64,000 bases of DNA from Atherix ibis (taxonomy: Eukaryota; Arthropoda; Insecta; Diptera; Athericidae), in assembly GCA_958298945.1 (NCBI GenBank), contig OY282606.1, positions 76,619,622-76,683,621 on the forward strand, read 5' to 3'. Below the pieces are notes generated by a model. It was not told where the DNA came from. It worked only from the letters and a program-made list of their open reading frames with translations, and ran no database searches. This document shows positions 1 to 12,424 of this stretch, in pieces. Positions within the stretch are counted from its first letter, which is position 1, and each line of letters begins with the position of its first letter. A program made the position numbers and the translations under genes.

Positions 1-23
1 ACACATTAGCCAAATATCAGTAA

Positions 24-119
24 ACCAATCTCCTCAACAACCATTCCGAAATTCTGGGTAAGGATACTTCTCAGAATGCTGATTAGGTGTACCATACTTA
101 CTCAAGATTTGCTCTTCGG
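24..119 (+). repeat. Gln/Pro-rich segment shared with 32.06 kb
   Basis: Read in the frame starting at 24, this stretch gives NQSPQQPFRNSG, a stop, then GYFSE. The segment at 32064-32119 reads NQPTRQPYLNFWHGNYSE in the matching frame, and the DNA lines up without large gaps over about 56 bases. Both are therefore copies of one dispersed repeat. Gln/Pro/Asn-rich peptides of this kind occur in gag proteins of insect LTR retrotransposons, but that assignment is a guess. A 100-codon open frame at 207-509 may belong to the same relic; I do not recognise its product. Confidence 0.25.
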
Positions 120-519
120 TAACCAATCACACCCTTCATGCCATTCCTGTAATGTTTAACTCACTCTTAAAACTTAACCAAATGTCACCTAATCAACCAT
201 TTATTTTTGGATAGAACTCCTTCCATTGTAGAGCTTCTAAACCCAAGAACTCCTATCTCAAGATCTCTTTTTAATTTTACAAAGAATCTAATATGTTACA
301 TAAAATTTAGATTTTCTAAGTGTTCTCTTCAACTAACTATAGACCAGTTTAATTACGGAAGCTGGCAATACCAACCCACACGTAACATGAAGTCGCCAAA
401 TAATCTCATCAAAATTACTTCTGGCTCTTCCCTCAGAAACGTTCCTTACAATAACGAGGACATTCCGCCTAAAGGATTGCCTGTCAATAATACTTACTTT
501 GTACATTAAAGCCTATACA

Positions 520-3470
520 TTAATTCCGTCAAAATTATAGAAATTTGATAGAGTATCTGTAGCTCCAAATTTAGTAATCTTTTTATTTTGACAAAATATT
601 TCAATATTTTTTCAATTTTGATTATATAAAATAAATTTTAAATAAATGGTAGCCTAAAAATATTATTCACCAACAAATAGTACACATTTGACAACATGAA
701 GTCAAAATGGGAATCATGAAAAGTTTTATCAGAATATGAATGCAAATAACCTAAAATAAATATTCTTAATAAGTTAAATTTTATACTTAAATATTGATCG
801 AATCAATTCATTTTAAGATAAGTTATGTATTTAAAAAAATTGTTAAAATTAACCTGGGAAAGAAACTGCCGACATTGCTCAACTAATCTAGTAGTTAATA
901 ATTTCATTAAAATTTAAAAGAAATACTAAATTAATAAACTTTTAAAGAATGTACTAAAAAGAATTATTTCAAAGAAAGTATAATAAAAATCACATAAATT
1001 ATTTATGCAGATCAACTTTCAATTAAGCGTTCTGTTCTATGGTATAAAAGTGAATTCGTTATTATTTTGATAGTATTAATCATGTATAATTAGATTTTGT
1101 TCAATAGCAAGTAATTATTTATGCGTTAAAGTGATTTTTTCGAATGGTAACAAATATGAGTGAATATATGTAAGGGTATGTGTTAATAAATCAATTGGTG
1201 GGCATCATAACTTAAATGCTTCCTACAAGTGAGTAGTGATTTGACTGCGCCAAGTAATGGCATCCCACACCATTCCATTCAGTTGTTGTCTGTTGCCATA
1301 TTGGAGAACCCAGAAATTGTATATGCAAACCATAAAAATGAATAATAAATCTTTGAAAAGTCTCGAAACTACTGTCACAGGCAGCCATGAAAAGGCGCCT
1401 AATATGCAATTCCATGAATGCGTCCGTCGTACTTAAGTATTTCTCTTGGGCTATGCTATTCTTCGGCTATGATACTTCTGAGGCTATGAACAAAAGTAAG
1501 GCTTTAAAATTCGATATAGCACAGAACTTGGTACAGTTTAATTTGGTGTAAAAAATATTCTATTTGGAATATGGTATATTGAAAAGAAGCTCGGTCTTGT
1601 GATCTTACAAATAGAAAGATCTGTAACCTACCACCTTCACATAGTCTAGAAGAAAACCATAGCCATGAAAATATGAACAAATCTAATTCTAGTCGCGAAT
1701 AGTTCTACAGTAACAATGTTAGAGGACTTTTGAAAGATTGATCGAATCAGGAAGATTGGTTTAAAATCGCTGCATGATCACATCCATTGGACATTAGCTC
1801 TTTCTTTTATAGTACCTTTTTCCACTATTGCTAGACAAATATGCGACTTGAAAGGAAGAAGGTGCAAGAGTGCAAATCCAAATAGATGCAAGAGAACTTT
1901 TCCTACAAACCGTAGAGGCTAAGTACGAGTTTGTTCTTGACACTTGTTGGTTCTTTCTTCAATTTACTGCGATTGGCGATTATTCAGCAATGATGCAGAA
2001 GAATTGGAAACTGTTGGGAAGACCAGAAAAACAAACCCCTTCCAATGGTCATATATCACTACATGCCTTAAGAACAATTATTACGAACAAATCATTTTCG
2101 AGACAAGCATAATCATTTTAGGTAGGCTGAGACCTGACTAACAAGACAAGAGAAGAAACTATATACATAGTCGGTGAAAAACTTCAAGCAACATCAGGTA
2201 ATTCTGAAGTCGATTGCGTTAGGAAAATAAGTGAAAAAAAAACAAGTTAAAAAATTCAAAAATGGGAAAGGCTGTTTTATTGTGTTGTTTTTCTCACTAG
2301 CCCCATTCTTAAGTATATGTTCTCTCAAGACCCAATAATCCGTAATCGGTACGCTCTCATAAAATTTTAAATCCCATTTCGCCAGAAAAATATGTGCGAA
2401 TCGTCCGCATAATTCTTATCTACTTGTATATGTTTACACATAAACCAAGTTATTCTGACAAACCGATGATTGATTGATCATAATTCACCACCAAACATGA
2501 TCCGCGATCGTTACGTGATATGTGAGCGGCGCAAACCAAGCGCTGGGCTGCTTTCAAATGACAGCAATTCGTGCTCATGAATAGAATCGGTTCTGATCTT
2601 TGGCCAATCTAACCACTTCCATGCTGGTTGCCATATTTGTAAATTATCCAATTAATCCGCAGAGGCTGGCTTTACAACGTTTCATATAAATTCGATCGGT
2701 TGTTCGATGAGATCACAGCGTACGAAATAGTTATTTCAGCGCTTCTTATCCAGATGGAGCAGGCCTTCTCATAGTCGGCTCTCCTCAATCCTGATTCCAG
2801 ACTTGATCCTGATGGTGATATTGATTTCCAGAGTAGCACAATTTCAATTGCAACTTACAAGCTGCAAGTACTAATTGCGTATCTTTAATGGCAAAACATC
2901 ACATGTGATGATAAACGTCTATAATTCTGTCGGCAACAAGTAACATCCAATAAAAAACCTTACAACCAATTCTGCCTATAAAACATGATTTTCCATTCCC
3001 ATTGAAGGATTTTCACTTTAACGTCCAGTTAAATGGTAATCGAAATCGTAATTGTAATCGTAACAGCAATTGATATCGAATAGCTAAAGAGCAAAATGGG
3101 ATGCGAAAAACTTCTCGCCGCGTAGTACATTTGAACGTAGGCGAAATGGCGACATTAACAAACATGTGAACATTCGAATTGATTATTATTACTCTCCCAG
3201 GGATTCCAAAAAGTCTCAATGAATTGAATGGGAAAATTGACAAGGTGCACATATTATTTTATTCATTACTAAGCCAGGTGCTATTAATATAGAATCAGAA
3301 TGTACTCCTATGTAAGTACAACAAAAAGAACATTGTCAACATAATTTGGCTTTTTTTAATCATAAATCAATAATGCTTTAATGATGATGGAAATTTTTGA
3401 AAAAGAAAATGTCGATTATTTTAGGATAAGCTTACTCTTGCAACTTGAGATTCATTTATAAAATTGTAAA
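520..3470. other. Unassigned AT-rich stretch
   Basis: No recognisable gene or element. Two overlapping short open frames lie at 1870-2141 without family motifs. The part from about 2380 to 2900 is visibly less AT-rich than its flanks and contains a TATA-like ATATAAAT near 2687, but no reading frame follows it. Confidence 0.4.
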
Positions 3471-3479
3471 AGGTGTTCC

Positions 3480-4320
3480 AAAAATTCAAGCAAGAAGTAA
3501 TTTTGATAGGAAGGCATACGATACCGTCTTGTTGAAACCACATATCGTTCGCATCCATATCTGATAGTTTAGGCATAAAAAACTGGATTATCATGTTGCG
3601 ATAGTGAGCACCATTAACTGTTATTACCCGACTAGCTCTATTTTCGAAGAAGAATAGTCTGATGATTCATCCAGCCGAAAATCCGCATTTATTTCTTAGC
3701 AATCACTCATAGATTTTCTCAACCCCAAATGCAACAATTTTATCGATTAAACAAGCCATAAAGATGAAAATGAGCCTCATCGCTGAAAATTGGTATCTAC
3801 TTGTTGTTGTTCATAGTCCGTTCAACGAAGTCAATTTGCTCTGGACTTCTTGAGTCAAATAAACTTTGTAAGCATGAAGATGTAAATCTTTCATGAGAAT
3901 AAAAAGCTTCTCGAAATGTCCAATTCATAACAATTAGTGCCGAATTGATATTTCTGGACTGTCATCAACACTTTCACGAATTTCTTCGATGTTTTTTGTT
4001 GAACGACTTGTTGAAGGATGGCCACAGTATTTAAAAACACCAATTGATCCAGTCTCCCTAAGTTTTTTAATTAATCTCTTCACAGTTGGTAAAGTTAAAA
4101 CACTATTCCGACCATATTTTGTATGAAAATTGCGAAATGTAGCTGCCAAATCTTCATTATTTTTAAAATATTGCTCAACAACGAAAACGCGTCTTTCATG
4201 TAGCGCTCCATTTTTAATAACCGTGAGTTGTCAGCTTTCAAGCAATTTTTTTCCGTTGGCAACACTATATCGCATAAATGGCGTAAAATTCAAATCTTGC
4301 ATACATGTATAAAATAACTG
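3480..4320 (-). pseudogene. DD41D Tc1/mariner transposase relic, 3'-truncated
   Basis: This is a dead transposase of the insect DD41D group of the Tc1/mariner superfamily (cut-and-paste DNA transposition). On the minus strand the N-terminal helix-turn-helix part is readable from about 4200 (ERRVFVVEQYFKNN, then FRNFHTKYGR and LPTVKRLIKKLRETGS, stop at 3934). Further on, with frameshifts, come LHLHAYKV, the first catalytic block SDEAHFHLYGL, the ITVNGAHYRNM block and the second catalytic block WFQQDG near 3535. The sequence stops matching just after QQDG, so the third catalytic Asp region is missing. No inverted repeat pair or TA duplication was found. It differs clearly from the other DD41D copies here and represents a separate lineage. 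Confidence 0.8.
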
Positions 4321-4329
4321 AATTAGAAC

Positions 4330-4960
4330 ATCATATATATGAATATAGAAGCTTTTAATTTCTATTTTGCTTCAAGGAAGTAAGTGCATTATTTTCATTG
4401 CGCTTAATGAAATTCCACAAATTTACAGAACTACCATTTCTTGTCTGAAAATATGAGCGATAGTAGATGAGGTGAGGTGGTTTCCGAGAAGGAAATTATG
4501 GCAGAATCCTCCTATCCGAATTCCGAGCAGTTTTCATGCCAAGAACTCTGGTATAACTATTGAGTGGGGGTCTGACCGAGTGATGGAGAGTTCCCTCTCG
4601 CCAGCTGATCAGCTCACTCATTTCCCAAAATTCCAATATGACGTGAAGGTTATATCAAATATTGCTAAAACCAGGATCACTAGCGTGGTCAAGAATCGCT
4701 TCTGACTCAATATTATGTTATGTTGTGCATGCCAACAGCATTTTTTAAATCATTAGCTAAATATTGTCCAGTTAGTTTATTGAACACAATTTTAGTATAT
4801 ATAATTCTGAATATCAAGAAAATATTTACTTTAATTAGTTTCATTTTAAATCATTATTAAAAACTGCAGCATAGCGAAGATAGATTTTTGTATTTTTTAA
4901 GTTTTTCTTTCTATTGTATAATATGAGACTGTGCATACGTACCTTTGTGAAATGATTATT
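4330..4960. other. Unassigned; short open frame 4472-4705
   Basis: The plus-strand open frame at 4472-4705 (77 codons) has a more balanced base composition than its flanks but shows no motif I recognise, so I do not call it a gene. Confidence 0.3.
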
Positions 4961-4965
4961 TTTTC

Positions 4966-5030
4966 AACATTATCATAAATAATCGACACTAAACATGTAA
5001 ACATTATCATAAATAATCGATACTAAATTA
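4966..5030. repeat. Direct repeat, about 34-bp period
   Basis: The segment acattatcataaataatcg occurs twice in tandem with about 34 bases between starts, each followed by a near-identical actaaa tail. Simple local duplication. Confidence 0.7.
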
Positions 5031-5639
5031 ATTATAATATTTTTTATTTACAATCTGTATATATTTTCAAGATATAATAAATTTAATTTTTTATTTCATA
5101 AAATTTTACTGCCTACAAGTAAGTATGTTATATATATCTAAATTTGAAAAAAATATATCAACTCTCTATGTTACTTAATATAAGCCTATGCCATTATTCC
5201 CTAATAGACTGCTAGCATGAGACACCAAATAGGTGCCAAAATATTGACCGTAGATGCCAAAGGGTATCTATATGCAAATAATCACAAAATAATTTATTTC
5301 AATTTGGTTTAACAGTGTCTATAAAATTTTAAATTAGATAAATTCTCTTAATTTTTTTGGTAGTCCATTGCCAATTGATAACGCAAAGTATAAAACACTT
5401 AAAAAAAATTTAAGCATGACCAAATTCTTTTAAACTATTGAGTAGGTAAATATAAGTAGAATTCGGGACCTTAATTTTTTTTTAAATATATCTACTAACA
5501 AAAAAATTTACTCTAAGTTAGTTGGTCATTATAAAATTATATTATTATGTTTATGTTAGTGTATCAATTTCATTTAACTTGTACTGTAAAAAGCCAGATA
5601 AACCGATACTTAAGTGATTGGTTGGTATAACAGGGATCA

Positions 5640-6340
5640 GATCGTAAGAGGCCTAGTATTTATCGTAAGTGGACTCAAATTTTCTGGTATATTAATAAGA
5701 AAATATAAGCGCATAAAGATTCACTTTTAGTTGATTTGTATTAAGTCTCCACAAAATGTTAATATGTAATTTAAATGCAACTAATTCATTTAAATGCCCG
5801 GGAAGCTTTATGTGCTTCTAGTTTGTATAGTAAGTGGACTTAAGGTTTCTTATGCTTCTAGTATAAATTTCAAGAGGACTCAATATTTCTAGTAATATGA
5901 TTAGGAAATCTATATAAATTGGTTTGTATTAAAAGTCTCCATAAAATTTTATTATGTAATTTAAATGCCAATATTTCATTGAAATGTCCCGGAAGCTTTA
6001 TGTGCTTCTAGTTTTTATCGTAAAAGGAGTCAAGGTTTCTAGTGCTTCTAGTGTTAATTTCAAGAGGACTCAATATTTCTGATAATTTGATTAGGAAATC
6101 TACATAAATTGGTTGGTATTAAAAGTCTCCACAAAATTTTAATATGAAATTTAAATGCAACCTATTCATTTTAATGGAGCTTCATGTGCTTCTAGTGTTT
6201 ATCGTAAGATCACTTAAGGTTTATGGTATATTAAGTAGAAAATTTAAGCGCATAAAGATTTCGCTCTAAGTTGATTCCTATTAAGTCTCCACAAAATGTT
6301 AATATGGAATTTAATTGTAACAAATTCATTTAATTTTATG
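5640..6340. repeat. Degenerate tandem array, units of about 150-190 bp
   Basis: Four to five diverged units follow one another. The block aagtctcc(a/t)caaaatgtt recurs at about 5743, 5933, 6123 and 6283. The block gctttatgtgcttctagt followed by a gtaagtggactcaaggtttct-like stretch recurs near 5803, 5993 and 6178, and a partial unit starts near 5648. The outer units share gcgcataaagatt (5709 and 6249), while the two inner units share tttcaagaggactcaatatt, so the order is A-B-B-A rather than a simple uniform array. It is AT-rich, non-coding and satellite-like. Confidence 0.8.
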
Positions 6341-6923
6341 AGCAGCTTAACGATTTACTTAATCGATAAAAAATATTTAAATTATTTATTTTATCTAATA
6401 AGTCGTTCTTTTTACTGTAATTTTTGTTAAGAAATGTACACACACACATATTTGCGATAACTTAATTATAAATTTCCGGAACCTAAGATCTACCTAAATG
6501 TGCTTATTGCGTAAGTAACAAAAGAGCCCGAACGTGCCGGTAATATTTTGTAAAATATGAATATAAAAAATTTTACTCTAAATAATTATTAAACTTGCCT
6601 ATAAAATTTGATAAATTATATATAAATGGTATTTAACGTGAACAAAATTTCTGTAACATTCTAGGTAATTAATAAGCGGTAACAAAACTATACCAATTTA
6701 ATTCAAAAATGAATGGTAAAAATTATCGATTATATATTACTTAATTTGTTTTTGTACCAATTTATTGACAATTTTTTTTCATTCAAACACTTTTATAAAC
6801 GCTTCCACGCATATTATGTTATTGAACTTTGAAAAATTATCATTTCTTAATTTAAATAAATAAATATTGAAATAACTTTGCATTAATTTTGGTAAAATTT
6901 CTCCCTCACCTACTGGAGCATCA

Positions 6924-6950
6924 ATAATAATAATAATAATAATAATAAAA
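6924..6950. repeat. (TAA)n microsatellite
   Basis: About eight consecutive taa units. Simple sequence repeat. Confidence 0.9.
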
Positions 6951-6959
6951 ATACTTTTC

Positions 6960-8930
6960 AAAACTCCACGAGTGTTTACAAATATTGCCTTATTACCAAA
7001 TTTTTTATGAAAATATCTTTATTATAGAGGCATGATGTACCCACAAAAAAGTAAAAAACGGATTGTGTAAAAAAAATTATGAAATAAATTTAAATGGAAC
7101 TTAATAAGCTGATTGGGGCTGCCCGTCACAAAATACCATACTTCTAATGAAAAATTTTATCATCAAAATATTATCATAAAATTCCAAAGTTGATAAATAA
7201 AATTAACACCGAACGGAAAAAATCTTAACGCTAGTATGACAATAATATGAGAATTGACGATTTACTTTTGCGGTTTTTAGCGTTTTTGATTTTGGCACCC
7301 GCAGAGTTATATAAGTTGTGTAAAAAATATTTAAATTACTTATTTTATCTAATAAATTGTTCTTTTTACAGTAATTTTTTTTTAAATAGATTCTGTAGAA
7401 AAACATTTTTTTTGCAGCAAATCGTAGATTTACTTTTGGATGCCAAGATCAAATAAAGGATTGACCAAAAGCGGACATTCGTATAAGCAACCTTATCGAA
7501 ATTGTTCTTTTAAAACATTAAATTTTCTAACTAATTTAATAAGGTCGGTAAAAAAGTTTTCTTGCAAGAAATTAAAAAATCAAAAAAAATGTTTAAAAAA
7601 CCCCACAGTGGAAAGGAACACCCAATTTTTGTATGATCAAACGACGAATTGAGTACAGACGATGTCATCCAATCGCATCGAGAAAATTCTTGGATTGGAT
7701 GGGATCGAAAAGATTTGTTCCACTTGACTTGCTTTGAAATTGAAGCAGATCGGTTGGATCTGTTTATCTTTACCAGTTCCAATGGAGTTGTTTGTACGTA
7801 CGAACACGAGTATGTAAGTAAGTAGTTGAAAGTAGATTATAGTGTAGAGCCCTGGTTCAGTCCTGGTCTGTGACCGTAAGGAATATACACGAACATTACA
7901 ATGCAGCACAATACTCGATGTACATGGCAATGAGGCAACCTGTGCCAATTGTTAACTATTTGTGCGCATGAGGCTTATGTGTTTGGATGCCTTGAAAACG
8001 AGAAGGCGAGGATTTTTTCATGAAGCTCGAAATGTTCCGTCAATACAAACGAATGAAAGCGCATGAAACAAGATTTGACTGTTTGTGGTCTTACCTGAGC
8101 ATTATTTTGAAGCTCTTGTTATGCCGACGGTTTTATATTTTGTGGTGAAATATTGGGGAGTGAACCAGCAAGTGAATCTGTATATAGCCTGGTGCTAATA
8201 TCATAAATCGTGGTGGTATGAAATTTAAAGTGTGGGGCGGGAATATGTATATTTATCTCTTTAATTTCAATCAATTTTTATGTACTTATTCGAACATACC
8301 ATATGTCATTCCTGTACGTATGTGGTTTTGGAAAAACTGGGCGGTAGTTTAGTTCGAATGAACTTTTATTCAATCATATTTATTTGTAGTCGTAAAGTTA
8401 ACATTTATTTCTTTATTTTCTCATCCCATATCCTCAATAATAGACAGTTTCAGATTTTTTCTATCAAAATATATTGTAAGTAATAATAAGCAAAATGTTT
8501 GCTAATATTTTTTAAGAATGATTTTTTTTTATTCTTAGAGAAACATTTGAAAAAATTTTTTCTTTTTATTTTTAAAGTTTTTTTTTTAAATTGGATAAAA
8601 AATGCAAAATTGTTTCAAAGTGGATCATCGAAATTAGATACCCGGCAATAGCTAAAAATACCTTCAGCCATTTTACCAACTGAATTGAAACTAGACCCTT
8701 TTATATTATTTTAAAATTAAGACATATTTATAAGTAAAATTCTATTTTTAATAGGAAATGTCGAAAATAATTTGAAACAAAAATTGAATTCTAAAATTAA
8801 GTAGAAGAGTTTTCTAGAGTATTTGCTTATATTTTGGATAATTATATTTTAAGTAAATATGAGTGAGTATCTAACTTTTATGCATAGGAATTCATTTGAG
8901 AAAATTCTAATAATGTATTTTAACTGCTTG
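6960..8930. other. Unassigned AT-rich stretch
   Basis: I see no recognisable coding or repeat structure. Short open frames at 7440-7652 (plus) and 7531-7948 (minus) overlap each other and carry no motif. Confidence 0.35.
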
Positions 8931-8941
8931 TAGCACTAGGC

Positions 8942-9101
8942 TATATAACGCTGGTACTTTATGAAAGTTATTTGGTCATTTAGTTTTCTATATTTATTAA
9001 AATGATTATTGATAATATGCGATATGGCATAAAAGTATCTGCTAATTCTGCAGACACTTTCCAATATATTGTTCGAGAACTTTGCAATCCTACAGAGTAT
9101 G
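8942..9101 (+). CDS. Candidate promoter and first coding exon
   Basis: TATATAA lies at 8942-8948, and a TCATTT initiator-like site about 33 bases downstream. An ATG at 9002 opens a frame of 33 codons plus one base (MIIDNMRYGIKV...LCNPTEY) that ends at 9101 exactly before GTAAGTG, a near-perfect donor site. The coding part is 9002-9101 and leaves the frame in phase 1. A second candidate exon at 10990-11066 begins in the complementary phase and is stop-free. I do not recognise the protein. It could equally be a chance open frame beside a chance donor; the support is the combination of TATA, start, open frame and donor. Confidence 0.3.
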
Positions 9102-9678
9102 GTAAGTGAAGATGTGTTTTTGTAGTGCGTTATGAAAAATGAAATAGCAAATTTGGAGCTATAAATATGCCATAAGATGTTGTTTTAACTTTGTTGAATC
9201 TGCGGGTTTGACTTACGAAAAGTTGCATCGAACCAATAGCGAACATTCCTTATCAAGATCACAAGTTTTTTCGATGCCAGTTTTGTTAAAAACAATCCTT
9301 TAACATCGAAAACTAATAAAAACCTGGAACGAGCGTGGGCTCGTGTATGGTCACACATTCGATTAAATTAAATTGTTTTTTGAGCGTTTTAAGATCTTTG
9401 CCAGCTATCACATGATCCTCTCTATAAACGATTTTTTGTTTGAAATAAGAGATTTCTATGGTTTCTCAGACTCCCTATTAACCTGATTTCAGTTTGTGTA
9501 TTTTATTTTATTTACTAAGCTCAATAAATATTTGAAACGATGTCTTCTTTATACTGTCGATTAGATCCATTAGAGTGTAACTAAGGAGCTGAAAGCGAGG
9601 TATCTAAGGAAACTACTTTGAAGGTAAAAACATCAATAACAGTGTGATAACCGATAGTCCGGTATAGCCCTTCCAGTC

Positions 9679-10130
9679 TTCAAGCATGTTTGTGGCGTTC
9701 TGGCTTACGCTATTACTCCATCTAATGTAGGGCCTTACCTTGTCTTCAGGAACTGTATACTCTTCTGACAGGATCTTTTCCATCTATACGGATTCAGTGT
9801 CCAGTCCACCGTAGCATATTGAGCTTAATGTTAGGTTTCGGAATCGTCCACCCTCATGTAGTGGGCCAAAAGAGTTTGCAATGGTTTTACTTCGAAAGAT
9901 TGTCTTCTCGAATGGGGAGATGAGTTTGCAATGGTTTTCACTCATAACCAAAGTTTCCAAAGAATATATGACAACTGACAAGATAATAGCTTCGATGTTA
10001 TGGTTAGAATTTAGGACCGAAATAATTTAGACTGACTGAAGTAGGCTCTGTTAGCTGCCGGCAACCATCCGAACAGTTATTTTTCTATGTTGTTATCGTC
10101 TACCTCAAATAGGAATTTATATGCAGCTCT
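9679..10130 (-). pseudogene. RTE-type LINE fragment, copy A
   Basis: This is the C-terminal reverse-transcriptase part of an RTE-like LINE, homologous over its length with copies at 42.6-43.2, 47.6-47.8 and 52.5-53.1 kb. On the minus strand one can read, across frameshifts, remains of the R-Y-F-x-L-x-x-L-F-R-S block, LLxxxLSYILWKL (copies B and D read KTLVLPVHMY here) and FRSKTIANSFGPLHEGGRFRN near 9850. It is truncated at both ends and lacks the CAT-repeat tail seen in copies C and D. If the candidate gene at 9.0-11.7 kb is real, the fragment sits in its first intron in antisense orientation. Confidence 0.75.
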
Positions 10131-10139
10131 TTTTATATT

Positions 10140-10985
10140 GCAAAAAATTCAGTATCGTAACTTTTCAGCCACATCGCGAATTTCTCCCATTTTCATCTTG
10201 GACTATCCCGTCGCTTTAAAAAGAAAAAAGTTACCTTATCTTCTACTATATTGTTGACCTAAAACAGTCCTTTTGTATTAAGTTTTCCTGTTCAGTCCAG
10301 CTTAAATGACTATTTTTATTGAAAATAAAAGTTTTTAATGTTTTTCAAATATTTTTGATTCTCAGAAGCTGAGGTTCCTGATGGAAACTAAATTGTATCC
10401 TAAGCATTTCTATAATTTATGCTATAATAAATATTTCTCTTGTAAATGAAACTTTATTTCAAATTTCAATCTTAATCCTTTCAATACAATTAATATGAAG
10501 AAAAATACGAAACTCACCAATACGCATTATTAAATAATTTTTGTTTTTGCAAAATTATTCAATATTTAAAAAAGGGTGACAATTGTATGGTAACTGCTAT
10601 TGCAGCTGACCATATAATATCGATTGGAATCAGTCCAGATCGATCATGGTTGGATAAATTCACTTTGATTTCAATGCTCTGATTATGAATGTCTGGCGAC
10701 GCCAGGAATACCAGATAGTCAATCAGAGATTCTTGAGGAACTTTATCATGGAATAAAGTATTTCCAGCTAAGTTGGATTATAAGAGAACCTATGTCTGAC
10801 TTAAGATTTGCTAACTCTGCGATTGGTACATAGTATGTACTCTCATGTCGCGTCATTTTGCTGCATCTCTTATATGCGTAATAATATTACTAACCAGGCG
10901 ATTGTGAATTCCTTTTGCGTGTTTGTTTGCATTTGCAAAAAATAGACATTTCTGGTGATCGTCGAACAAGTTCCCACCGTTTATT
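10140..10985. other. Unassigned
   Basis: No element or gene recognised. It would be intronic if the exon model at 9.0-11.1 kb holds. Confidence 0.3.
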
Positions 10986-10989
10986 TCAG

Positions 10990-11066
10990 ATTTTCTTCTT
11001 GGCTTTGAATGGTACTCGGAGAAATGCTACAAAATGTCGCGTCAGTACTACACCACTACTGATCGG
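10990..11066 (+). CDS. Candidate internal exon
   Basis: The exon is bounded by tttatttcag on the left and GTAAAT on the right. Joined in phase to the exon ending at 9101, the split codon reads Asp and the exon is open for 25 codons (FLLGFEWYSEKC, then YKMSRQYYTTTDR). An internal ATG at 11034 has the context acaaaATG typical of insect starts, so this could instead be a separate first coding exon (MSRQYYTTTDR). The order Cys-Tyr-x-x-Ser is faintly like the start of a C-type lectin domain, but that is too weak to use as a name. Confidence 0.28.
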
Positions 11067-11504
11067 GTAAATAAAATTATTGCAGTCGTTTTTTTATTTA
11101 ATTTTTTTTTTACTTAATAATATATGTGTTAACCACCTCCGGCTTACTTCCCTTGCCTTTACTCATCACGCTTTGAAATCTTCGATTATTCATAATACAG
11201 TCCATCTTTCCTTGTTTTTATTTTCGAAATTTCACTGTAGACCCCACTTTAGTTGATAAGATCGTCTAACAGCGAAATACATTGTTATAATCCCTTAATG
11301 GATGTTCTACGCCTAACCGGTTGGAGATCATTTAAAAGCCAACTATTTTGTATAGAGAAGTAATCAACAATTGCTCGGGAGAGATTGGCGAGATGATCCT
11401 TGATGGGATGAGTGATAAAAACGATAACTAGTGATGATGATTAGAAAGTGTATTCGTTGAGAATTTATGACCAAATAAAATATTTTCTCAATTGATGATT
11501 CCAG

Positions 11505-11674
11505 TGATCAATGTGGATACCAATATAAGATGGCAGAGATGTTTAATTCGATTACGAGAGAACAGTCATTGCACTGTTACAATACTTCATCCAGTAACAC
11601 AAGATCTCCTGCTGCATTTGGAAAATAATCTATTTCGTATGCAAAAGGGGTATTCTTCGCAAATTATAATTTAA
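11505..11674 (+). CDS. Candidate terminal exon or orphan open frame
   Basis: After gatgattccag (AG at 11503-11504) the frame INVDTNIRWQRCLIRLRENS... stays open to a TAA at 11672-11674. The residue composition looks protein-like (HCTVTILHPVTQDLLLHLE). Its entry phase does not match the phase left by the exon at 10990-11066, so at least one further exon would be needed, or the two are unrelated. I do not recognise the product. Confidence 0.22.
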
Positions 11675-11679
11675 AAAAG

Positions 11680-12420
11680 AAAAAACCATTTCGGATACAC
11701 TATTAACTCAATAAGGTCAAAACATAGATAAATATGGGAAAACTTGTAAATTTGCATGCATGTCAGTTTGCAATGAATTTTCTACGAAAAAAGGAGCTGT
11801 TTAATAGTTTTCTTGCTTCTCGTTTAATTAATAAAATTACAGACATATTTGGGCAGAGCTGTTTCCGGTTTCTGGAAAAACTTGTTAAATATATCCGATT
11901 TTAGTCTGGTTGAAGTAATCAAGTGGATGTTCCCGTAATGTTGTTACGGTTAATTATTGACTTACACCGAAGTAATTAGTTGTAATGATTGGTACTGTAA
12001 GATTATTATTTCTCTTATTCCTTCTGTTCTTTTATTACTTAAGCAAACTAATGGATATCATGTTCGAAAATTATATTCTTCTACTTTTCTAATACGTTTA
12101 ATAGTATTGATAAATTTTTTATTAATTTATTCTGCTAAATTATAACAGTTTCTATCCTACAAAATATAAGGAATCATTATACACATTCACAGTTGAAGAA
12201 GGTTCATCTCTATAACATTTTATATCTCGAAAAATTGTTTTGTTTAAATTATAAGTTAATCGAAAATGTTCATGGCATTTTCCGCCAGATGGAGTGAAAC
12301 GCAAGCAACTCAACATCCACTAGTTGTTTTGTGTAGCGGAATTTTTTAAATTAAAATCAGTGCTATTGAAAAAGAAAGTGTATCAAAAGTTATTCAAATT
12401 AAAAAATTGATCAGAATAAC
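11680..12420. other. Unassigned AT-rich stretch
   Basis: I see nothing recognisable. An inverted repeat for the mariner relic that follows was looked for and not found. Confidence 0.35.
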
Positions 12421-12424
12421 AAGA

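Noticed and set aside
2680..2790. TATA-like ATATAAAT followed by an initiator-like TCACAG
   Set aside because: The first ATG downstream opens only a few codons and no donor follows, so it was not called a promoter.
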